A stretch of 64,000 nt of DNA from Acidovorax sp. DW039. GTDB lineage: Bacteria; Pseudomonadota; Gammaproteobacteria; Burkholderiales; Burkholderiaceae_C. Below are positions 47,052 to 54,084 of the stretch, in pieces. A model generated the notes under the pieces. The model was not told where the DNA came from and did no database searches. It saw only the letters and a list, made by a program, of their open reading frames with translations. The stretch lies in contig NZ_AP029019.1 in assembly GCF_037101375.1 (NCBI RefSeq), forward strand, positions 1,488,001-1,552,000. Direction: 5' to 3'. The position numbers were made by a program, and so were the translations under genes. Numbering within the stretch: the stretch's first letter is position 1; each line of letters begins with the position of its first letter.

Positions 47052-48563
47052 ATGGAATTGATTAACAACCTTTCGCTGGGTTTTGGCGTTGCCTTCACGT
47101 TTCAGAACCTGATCTACTGTTTCATCGGCTGCTTGCTGGGCACGCTGATCGGTGTGCTGCCAGGCATTGGCCCTGTGGCCACCATTGCGATGCTGCTGCC
47201 CGCCACGTATGCGCTGCCACCCGTGGCGGCGCTGATCATGCTGGCCGGTATCTACTACGGCGCGCAGTACGGTGGTTCCACCACCGCCATTCTGGTGAAC
47301 CTGCCTGGCGAGTCCTCGTCTGTGGTGACGGTGATCGACGGCTACCAGATGGCCCGCAAGGGCCGTGCAGGCCCCGCGCTGGCGGCTGCCGGTCTGGGCT
47401 CGTTCTTTGCAGGTTGCGCCGGTACGCTGATCCTGGCGGCGTTTGCCCCTCCACTGACTGAGGTGGCCTTCAAGTTCGGCCCTGCAGAGTACTTCTCTCT
47501 GATGGTGCTGGGCCTGATCGGTGCTGTGGTGCTGGCTTCGGGCTCCCTGCTCAAGGCGGTGGCCATGATCGTGCTGGGCCTGCTGATGGGTCTGGTGGGT
47601 ACCGACGTGAACTCCGGTGTGGCCCGTTTCAGCTTCGACATCCCTGAGCTGACAGACGGCATTGGCTTCGTGACCATTGCCATGGGTGTGTTCGGTTACG
47701 GCGAAATCATTGCCAACCTGTCTCAGCCTGACGATGAGCGTGAAGTGTTCACTGCCAAGGTGGAAGGCCTGTTCCCCACCAAGGAAGACTTCAAGAACAT
47801 GGTGCCCGCCGTGCTGCGTGGTACAGCCCTGGGCTCTGCACTGGGTATCCTGCCTGGCGGTGGTGCGTTGCTGGCTGCGTTTGCGGCTTACACACTGGAG
47901 AAGAAGACCAAGCTGCGTCCCGGTGAAGTGCCTTTCGGTCAAGGCAACATCCGCGGTGTGGCGTCGCCTGAATCGGCCAACAATGCCGGCTCGCAAACTT
48001 CGTTCATCCCGCTGCTGACACTGGGTATCCCTCCCAACGCCGTGATGGCGCTGATGGTGGGTGCCATGACCATCCACAACATCCAGCCTGGTCCTCAGGT
48101 GATGACCAGCAACCCCGAGCTGTTCTGGGGTCTGATCGCTTCCATGTGGATTGGTAACGCCATGCTGGTGATCCTGAACCTGCCCCTGATCGGCATCTGG
48201 ATCAAGCTGCTCACAGTGCCTTACCGCTGGCTGTTCCCCTCCATCGTGCTGTTCTGCGCGGTGGGCGTGTACTCCACCAACAACAACACGTTTGACGTGT
48301 GGATGGTGGGCGCATTCGGCCTGATCGGTTATGTCTTCCACAAGCTGGGTACCGAGCCTGCACCTTTGCTGCTGGGTTTCATTCTGGGCCCCATGATGGA
48401 GGAGAACCTGCGCCGTGCTCTGCTGCTGTCGCGCGGTGACTGGAGCGTGTTTGTCACGCGTCCCCTGTCTGCCGGCCTGCTGGCTGCTGCGGCCCTGCTG
48501 CTCATCATCGTGCTGCTGCCTGCGGTGAAGAACAAGCGCGAGGAAGCCTTCGTCGAAGAGTGA
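47052..48563 (+). CDS. Tripartite tricarboxylate transporter, TctA large membrane subunit
   Basis: 503 residues, about 10-12 TM segments. Conserved blocks are GTLIGVLPGIGPVATIAML, YYGAQYGGSTTAILVNLPG and LGSALGILPGGGALLAAF, typical of TctA. Together with TctB and an unlinked TctC it takes up di- or tricarboxylates using the ion gradient. The substrate depends on TctC and cannot be told here. A strong UUCG-loop terminator follows 55 bp after the stop. Confidence 0.94.
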   Translation: MELINNLSLGFGVAFTFQNLIYCFIGCLLGTLIGVLPGIGPVATIAMLLPATYALPPVAALIMLAGIYYGAQYGGSTTAILVNLPGESSSVVTVIDGYQMARKGRAGPALAAAGLGSFFAGCAGTLILAAFAPPLTEVAFKFGPAEYFSLMVLGLIGAVVLASGSLLKAVAMIVLGLLMGLVGTDVNSGVARFSFDIPELTDGIGFVTIAMGVFGYGEIIANLSQPDDEREVFTAKVEGLFPTKEDFKNMVPAVLRGTALGSALGILPGGGALLAAFAAYTLEKKTKLRPGEVPFGQGNIRGVASPESANNAGSQTSFIPLLTLGIPPNAVMALMVGAMTIHNIQPGPQVMTSNPELFWGLIASMWIGNAMLVILNLPLIGIWIKLLTVPYRWLFPSIVLFCAVGVYSTNNNTFDVWMVGAFGLIGYVFHKLGTEPAPLLLGFILGPMMEENLRRALLLSRGDWSVFVTRPLSAGLLAAAALLLIIVLLPAVKNKREEAFVEE

Positions 48564-48617
48564 GTCTGACAAGGGCAGGTCCATCTGCCCACAGACAGCG
48601 CGCTTGGCGCATGAATG

Positions 48618-48647
48618 CAACGGCACCTTCGGGTGCCGTTGTTTTTT
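48618..48647 (+). terminator. Rho-independent terminator after tctA
   Basis: CAACGGCACC, loop TTCG, GGTGCCGTTG and then TTTTTT: a perfect 10-bp stem with a stable UUCG-type tetraloop. It ends the tctBA unit and rules out start codons of the next gene upstream of it. Confidence 0.93.
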
Positions 48648-48715
48648 GTCCTTTACCCAGCATGGATACCGCGGCCTGTGAGTACACAATGGCGCCTTCA
48701 GCCGCAGGGATTTGC

Positions 48716-50011
48716 ATGCCAGCTATGACCAGCCCCAAGCAGCACCCGCACCGGGTTCTGTTGCACAACGAAATCCATGCCCGACCACCGGAGGCCATGT
48801 CGGCCCCACTGGCGATCGCCCACATCGTCATGCTGGCCGATGCGGGCGAGCGGGAGGCCAGCCGTGCCCATGTGGCGGCCTTGTTGAGGGATCACCATCT
48901 GGCGCTGCCAGATGCTGGTACTACCCATTTGCGCATGGATCTGGGAGCCTTTCGCATCCGGTGGGAGCTGCATACCGAATTTGTGACCTGGACCTTCATG
49001 GTCGCCACCGCCACAGACGCATTTGGCGAGCGTGAGCCCGCCAGTGCCATCGATGTGGTGCCGCAGGACTGGCTCGCGCACTTGCCAGGCCAGTGCCTTT
49101 GCAGCCTGAACTTGTGGGTGCTGCCCACCCATACCTTCGGTTCAGGCAACCTTGTCAAGCATGTGCTGCATGAGGACACGCTGGTGGCTTCGACTGTGGC
49201 CGATGGGCATGGAGAGGTGTATACCGACTTTGCGATTCACGCCGATGGCTTTTCGCGCATGGTGCTGCTGGCCGGTGGCATGACACCGCGCCGTCTGGGC
49301 CGCCTGGTGCAGCGTCTGCTGGAGATCGAAACCTACCGCATGGCGGCCTTGCTGGGGTTGCCTGCAGCGCGGGAGGCCTCGTCGGTGCTGGCCTTTGCCG
49401 AACGCGAACTGGCAGCGCTGGCCGATGCCATCCGCACCGCCAACCGGGATGATGAGCCCGCCTTGCTGGACCGCCTGACCAAGCTGGCTGGACAGGTGGA
49501 GAGCCAGTATGCGGCCAGCCATTCACGGTTTTCAGCCAGCAGTGCGTATTTCGAGTTGCTGGACAAGCGGATCGAAGACATTGCCGAATCCCGCCTTGCA
49601 GGAATGCAGACCATCCGTGAATTCATGGATCGTCGCCTGACCCCTGCCCGCAGCACCTGCGAATGGGCCGCTCGTCGGCAGGACGCCTTGTCTCAACGTG
49701 TTTCGCGCATGAGCAACCTGCTGCGCACGCGGGTGGAAATTGAGCAGCAGCAAAGCAGCCAGGCTTTGCTGGCAGCGATGAACCAGCGGCAGGATCTGCA
49801 ACTCAAGCTGCAGTCCACAGTCGAGGGGCTCTCTGTGGCAGCCATCACCTACTACATCGTGGGGCTGGTCACCTATCTGGCCAAGGGGGGCAAAGCCTTG
49901 GGTTGGCCGCTATCGGCAGAGTCGACCGCAGCCATAGCAATCCCTGTCGTGGCTGTGGGTGTGTGGTGGTCGCTTCGGCGCTTGCACCACAGCCTGTTTC
50001 AGAAGCACTGA
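48716..50011 (+). CDS. DUF3422 family membrane protein
   Basis: 431 residues. The N-terminal part opens with HPHRVLLHNEIHARPPE, which I take to be the DUF3422 hallmark, followed by a long soluble region and a coiled coil (about 290-360). The C-terminus holds two TM segments (about 375-395 and 405-422). The start at 48716 follows AGGGA at five bases; ATGs at 48689 and 48725 are alternatives. The family has no known function. It lies past the tctA terminator and so has its own promoter. Confidence 0.8.
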   Translation: MPAMTSPKQHPHRVLLHNEIHARPPEAMSAPLAIAHIVMLADAGEREASRAHVAALLRDHHLALPDAGTTHLRMDLGAFRIRWELHTEFVTWTFMVATATDAFGEREPASAIDVVPQDWLAHLPGQCLCSLNLWVLPTHTFGSGNLVKHVLHEDTLVASTVADGHGEVYTDFAIHADGFSRMVLLAGGMTPRRLGRLVQRLLEIETYRMAALLGLPAAREASSVLAFAERELAALADAIRTANRDDEPALLDRLTKLAGQVESQYAASHSRFSASSAYFELLDKRIEDIAESRLAGMQTIREFMDRRLTPARSTCEWAARRQDALSQRVSRMSNLLRTRVEIEQQQSSQALLAAMNQRQDLQLKLQSTVEGLSVAAITYYIVGLVTYLAKGGKALGWPLSAESTAAIAIPVVAVGVWWSLRRLHHSLFQKH

Positions 50012-50192
50012 ACGTCTGAGGGTGTTGCCTTCACCTATCGGAAGGCAGCCAGTACCCACCTGAAAAGCAAGGTGGCTCTGTCACTTTGGCCCTATCACGT
50101 CATCGTGATCGGCGTTGCCCGCGCAACTGAGGTCCGATGGTCTGGAGTGCGAGGTCGTGACACACTCAAGTTCTTTGAATGGACGCTTGGGT

Positions 50193-51107
50193 GTGCTGAA
50201 TTCTTCCCCTCAATCCTCCTCATCACGCGGAATGGCCGCAGGCCTCGCCCTCGCTTTGGCGGGCTCTATTGCCTTCAGTGGCAAGGCCATCATCGTGAAG
50301 CTTGCGTACAGATATGGCGTGGACGCGGTCACGCTCATCATGTATCGCATGCTGTTTGCCCTGCCCATTTTCGCGGCCATGGCCTGGTGGGCCAGCCGTG
50401 GCAAAGCACCGCTGTCCACCAAGGACAAGTGGGGCGTCGTGGGGCTGGGGGTGACGGGTTACTACCTCGCAAGCTTTCTGGATTTCGCGGGGCTGGCATA
50501 CATCACGGCCAGCCTCGAGAGACTGATTCTGTACCTCAACCCAACGCTGGTCATGGTTCTGGGCTGGGCAATGTATGGCAAGCGGATTCGCTGGATGCAA
50601 GCCGTGGGCATGCTCATCAGCTATTGCGGCGTGGTTCTGGTTTTTGGGTTGGAGGCCCGCATGCAGGGGGCTCATACAGCTTGGGGGGCGCTCCTGGTGT
50701 TCCTGAGTGCCGCCAGCTATGCGGTGTATCTGGTCTACAGCGGTGAAATGGTGCAGCGCATTGGCTCGTTGCGGCTGGTGGGCCTTGCCACCACCGTGGC
50801 CTGCATCTGCTGCCTGGTGCAGTTTGTCCTGTTGCGCCCTTTGAGCGCTGCGCAGGTCGCCCCGCAAGTGCTCTGGCTCTCGGTACTCAATGCCACGCTG
50901 TGCACCGCAGCGCCAGTGCTGATAGTGATGATGGCGATTGAGCGCATCGGGGCGGGCATGGCGGCCCAGGTGGGAATGGTGGGGCCACTGTCGACCATCC
51001 TGATGGGCATCTGGCTGCTGGGAGAGCCCTTCACCTTATGGATTGCCGCCGGCACAGCGTTGGTGGTCGCAGGCATTTTTGTGTTCACCCGCGCCGCCCG
51101 CGGGTGA
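50193..51107 (+). CDS. EamA/DMT-family transporter
   Basis: About 304 residues, ten TM segments in two EamA repeats (GLALALAGSIAFSGKAIIVK near the start; LLVFLSAASYAVYLVYSGE at the second repeat). DMT proteins export small metabolites or amino acids. The start is uncertain: GTG 50193 is used, with ATG 50232 and TTG 50175 as alternatives, none with a clear ribosome binding site. The substrate is unknown. Confidence 0.85.
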   Translation: MLNSSPQSSSSRGMAAGLALALAGSIAFSGKAIIVKLAYRYGVDAVTLIMYRMLFALPIFAAMAWWASRGKAPLSTKDKWGVVGLGVTGYYLASFLDFAGLAYITASLERLILYLNPTLVMVLGWAMYGKRIRWMQAVGMLISYCGVVLVFGLEARMQGAHTAWGALLVFLSAASYAVYLVYSGEMVQRIGSLRLVGLATTVACICCLVQFVLLRPLSAAQVAPQVLWLSVLNATLCTAAPVLIVMMAIERIGAGMAAQVGMVGPLSTILMGIWLLGEPFTLWIAAGTALVVAGIFVFTRAARG

Positions 51108-51167
51108 ACGTTCTGAAGGGGAGAGGCGTCTGCCCGCCTTGGCGAAGAGTGCGGACGCTACGCCTGC

Positions 51168-51839
51168 TTACTTGCTGGGTGCACCCCAGCCGTTCGCAGA
51201 CCCTCCGTTGCCCCAGTTCTGGTTGCCAGAAGAGTAGGTGGACATACCGGGCGGCATGGCCTGCTGAGGCGTTGTCGTGGGCATGCGCTGGTAGGGCGAT
51301 GCCTGACCGCCTGTGCTGGCTGAATAGCCTGGGCGAGCAGGTTGCTGGCGCTTGTTGGAGGGCGTTTGAGCCTCCTCGCCCCCATTGTTGTCTTCATCGT
51401 CCCCGTCTTGGGATGCGCCTGCAGGGGCGTGATTGGCTTTGCCGTTCCCCCAGCCCCGGGTACCGGCGGTCGCGGTGGGGGTGGTGGTGCTGCTTCCCCC
51501 GCGTCCCAGCGCGCCACCCAGTGTGCGCATGCTTCCGGTGCTGGCGTTGTTGTTGCCGCTGGGGGCGGCCGAGTTGGCAGCACCCATGTCGAAGTTGTGA
51601 ACCCAGCCACTTGCGCCGTCGGGAGTTTGAACCTTGACCCAAGGGCCATTGCGTTCATTGGTACGGGTGAGCTGCGTGTTGGCAGGAATGGATCCCAGAC
51701 TGGGCGCGTTGTCCGCCGGGGATTCACGCAGCTCGGTGGACCGCTTGGTCACCGCAGACTGCGCCTGTGCTGTGCCAAACGGGAGTGCAACAGTCAAAGC
51801 CAAGCCGGTTGCAAGGGCTAGGGGATTCAGCCAGTTCAT
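51168..51839 (-). CDS. Secreted SH3b-domain protein with low-complexity tail
   Basis: 223 residues. Signal peptide MNWLNPLALATGLALTVALP cleaved near AQAQS. A bacterial SH3 domain (about 30-85: STELRESPADNAPSLGSIPA, then GPWVKVQTPDGASGWVH) follows and probably binds peptidoglycan. The remaining 135 residues are Gly/Asn/Ser/Thr/Pro-rich with an acidic patch (QDGDDEDNNGGEEAQ). Envelope location is inferred from the signal and the SH3b domain. Confidence 0.8.
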   Translation of the reverse strand: MNWLNPLALATGLALTVALPFGTAQAQSAVTKRSTELRESPADNAPSLGSIPANTQLTRTNERNGPWVKVQTPDGASGWVHNFDMGAANSAAPSGNNNASTGSMRTLGGALGRGGSSTTTPTATAGTRGWGNGKANHAPAGASQDGDDEDNNGGEEAQTPSNKRQQPARPGYSASTGGQASPYQRMPTTTPQQAMPPGMSTYSSGNQNWGNGGSANGWGAPSK

Positions 51840-51952
51840 GGAATACGCCTCAATCTATGATGCCCCCGCGAGAGGATTCAAAGGCGCGACGGAGGTCCGT
51901 GGCAATTTGAAAGTCCTCAGATGGCATCAACAAATGTAAACCGGAGATTGTT

Positions 51953-52780
51953 ATGGATTTGGGTATTGCGGGCAAATGGGCGCTGGTGTGTGGCGCCAGC
52001 AAAGGTTTGGGTTTTGGATGCGCGCAGGCGCTGGTGCGCGAAGGCGTCCATGTGGTCATCAATGCCCGCAATGCAGAAGTCCTGGAACAGGCTGCTATTC
52101 AATTGAGAGCTGACGGCGCCCAGTGGGCAAGCGCTGGAAGTCAAAATCAGCGGGCCCCTCAAGTGATTGCCGTGGCGGCCGACATCACCACGGCGCAAGG
52201 GCGTGAAGCCGTGTTTGCCGCAGCTGGCGGGCCAGGGCGTGACTTCGACATCGTGGTCACCAATGCGGGCGGGCCACCGCCCGGCGATTTCCGTGACTGG
52301 GACCGTGATGCCTGGATCAAGGCGGTGGATGCGAACATGCTCACGCCCATCGAGCTGATCAAGGCCACGGTGGACGGCATGGCATCGCGTGGATTTGGTC
52401 GCATCGTCAACATCACTTCCAGCGCTGTGAAGGCGCCTATTGATGTGTTGGGTTTGTCCAACGGTGCACGCAGTGGCCTCACCGGATTTGTGGCGGGGGT
52501 GGCCCGCAGCAAACTGGCGGCGCAGGGCGTCACCATCAACAACCTTCTGCCTGGAAAGTTCGATACGGATCGCCTGGCGACCACGCTGGGCGTGGCAGCC
52601 ACAAAGACCGGCAAATCCATTGAGGACGTGCGCACTGCGCAGCAGGCAGCCATTCCCGCAGGCCGCTTTGGTACGACACAGGAGTTTGGTGCCATCTGCG
52701 CATTTCTGTGCAGTGTCCATGCGGCCTACATGACGGGTCAGAACGTGCTGGCAGATGGGGGCGCTTTCCCCGGCGCATGA
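51953..52780 (+). CDS. SDR-family oxidoreductase, catalytically atypical
   Basis: 275 residues. The cofactor loop ALVCGASKGLGFGCAQAL is a variant of TGxxxGIG. NAG is present as VVTNAGGPPPGDF, and the Ser block as IVNITSSAVKAPI. The usual YxxxK catalytic pair is not found: the expected position reads LGLSNGARSGLTGF, with Asn and Arg in place of Tyr and Lys. This matches a divergent FabG-like subgroup lacking a perfect SDR tetrad. Residues 48-63 (AIQLRADGAQWASAGS) are encoded by repeat R7. A GGAG lies six bases before the ATG. Confidence 0.84.
   Translation: MDLGIAGKWALVCGASKGLGFGCAQALVREGVHVVINARNAEVLEQAAIQLRADGAQWASAGSQNQRAPQVIAVAADITTAQGREAVFAAAGGPGRDFDIVVTNAGGPPPGDFRDWDRDAWIKAVDANMLTPIELIKATVDGMASRGFGRIVNITSSAVKAPIDVLGLSNGARSGLTGFVAGVARSKLAAQGVTINNLLPGKFDTDRLATTLGVAATKTGKSIEDVRTAQQAAIPAGRFGTTQEFGAICAFLCSVHAAYMTGQNVLADGGAFPGA
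52094..52142 (+). repeat. 49-bp double-palindrome element, copy R7 (inside the SDR gene)
   Basis: Begins GCTATTCAATTGAGAGC, then TGACGGCGCCCAGT, then CAAGCGCTGGAAGTC. Exactly 49 bp, starting on a codon boundary of the SDR gene. Both ends match the intergenic copies closely; the core has changed. The in-frame TGA of the consensus has become CAG. Confidence 0.8.
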
Positions 52781-52815
52781 TTTCCTTGCCACCGTTATCG
52801 CGTGGGCGCACACTC

Positions 52816-52829
52816 TTGACTAATGTCAA
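52816..52829. promoter_or_regulatory. FNR-like palindrome upstream of the DctP-type gene
   Basis: TTGAC-TAAT-GTCAA, a perfect 5-bp inverted repeat close to the FNR/Anr consensus TTGAT-N4-ATCAA. It lies about 160 bp upstream of the DctP/GGDEF-EAL pair, so control by oxygen is possible but unproven. Confidence 0.35.
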
Positions 52830-52986
52830 TTAAATGTGACCAAGCGTAGCAATTTAGCTGTGCTCGGGCCGCGTAATGGGCACAATCGACGCCGCTATGT
52901 CTGTGGCCCGCAGGGTGGCGCTCTTCTTGCTTTTTTCTGTCCAGGAAAAGGGGAGCTAACGAAAAGCTTGGGTTTGTGTGGCCGCC

Positions 52987-54084
52987 ATGTTGAGCTTGTT
53001 CCCATCACTGCGAAGAATGCGCCCAGGCGCTGCCGCGCTGTGCTGCTGCATGGGGCTGGCTTTGGCGATGGCTGCGGCCCATGCCAAACCACCGCCCCCT
53101 GCCTACCATTTGCGCGTGGTGGGAGGGCTGGCGGATTTGAGTCAATACACGCGCCGGGAAGAGCCTTTCTGGTCCAAGGAACTGGCCCGCATCAGTGGCG
53201 GTCGCTACACCGCCGAAATTGTTCCTTTTGACCGCGCTGGAGTTCCCGGCACAGAGATGTTGCGCCTGATGCAGTTGGGGGTTGTGCCCTTTGGCACGGC
53301 GCTCATGAGCTCCTTCAGTGCCCAGTATCCCGAATACACGGCGCCTGACCTTGCGGGGCTGAACCCTGACATCCGCACGTTGCGACTCACCCTGAAGGCC
53401 TTCAGGCCTTACCTGGAAAAGACCCTGCGCGAGCAGCACGGGGTGGAGCCGCTGGCCATTTACGTGTACCCGGCGCAGGTCGTGTTCTGCAGCAAACCCA
53501 TGAGCAGCCTGGCGGACCTTTCCGGGCGCAGGGTCCGGGTTTCATCGTCGACGCAGGCTGACTTTGTGACGGCTCTGGGCGCCGTGCCCATCCTCACAGG
53601 CTTTGCGCAGATTGTGCCCAGCGTCAAGGCGGGCAACATGGACTGTGCCATCACCGGCACCATGTCCGGCAATACGCTGGGCCTGTACTCGCTGATGAGC
53701 CATGTGCACGGCTTGCCCATCACCTGGGGGCTGGCTGTCTTTGGCGCCAACAGGGCCGTGTGGACTGCACTGCCCGCCGAATTGCGTGACTTGCTGCAGA
53801 CGGAATTACCCAAGCTGGAGGCCTCCATCTGGAGCGAATCGGAGCGTGAGACCGCCGATGGCCTGGCCTGCAACCGCGGTGCGCCCGAGTGCGCAGGCGG
53901 GCGCAAGGGGCGAATGGTCCTGGTGCCTGTTTCTGAGCAGGACGAGCGTCGCCGACGGGATATTTTTGCGTCTACCGTGCTGCCGCGATGGTTGCAGCGC
54001 TGCGGTCAGCGTTGTGCGCAGGTCTGGAACTCCACCATCGGTCCGGTGCACGGCACCATGGCTTCTGCCCCCAAAGCGCCATGA
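52987..54084 (+). CDS. DctP-type TRAP solute-binding protein
   Basis: About 365 residues. Signal-like start MLSLFPSLRRMRPGAAALCC up to AHA, then the binding fold: YTAEIVPFDRAGVPGTEMLR, VVPFGTALMSSFSAQYPEY, PLAIYVYPAQVVFCSKP, LSGRRVRVSSSTQADFV. No DctQ/DctM transporter genes adjoin. Its stop overlaps the ATG of a GGDEF-EAL gene (ATGA), so it may feed that signalling protein rather than a transporter. The C-terminal 80 residues, with several Cys, are longer than usual. The ligand is unknown. Confidence 0.82.
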   Translation: MLSLFPSLRRMRPGAAALCCCMGLALAMAAAHAKPPPPAYHLRVVGGLADLSQYTRREEPFWSKELARISGGRYTAEIVPFDRAGVPGTEMLRLMQLGVVPFGTALMSSFSAQYPEYTAPDLAGLNPDIRTLRLTLKAFRPYLEKTLREQHGVEPLAIYVYPAQVVFCSKPMSSLADLSGRRVRVSSSTQADFVTALGAVPILTGFAQIVPSVKAGNMDCAITGTMSGNTLGLYSLMSHVHGLPITWGLAVFGANRAVWTALPAELRDLLQTELPKLEASIWSESERETADGLACNRGAPECAGGRKGRMVLVPVSEQDERRRRDIFASTVLPRWLQRCGQRCAQVWNSTIGPVHGTMASAPKAP

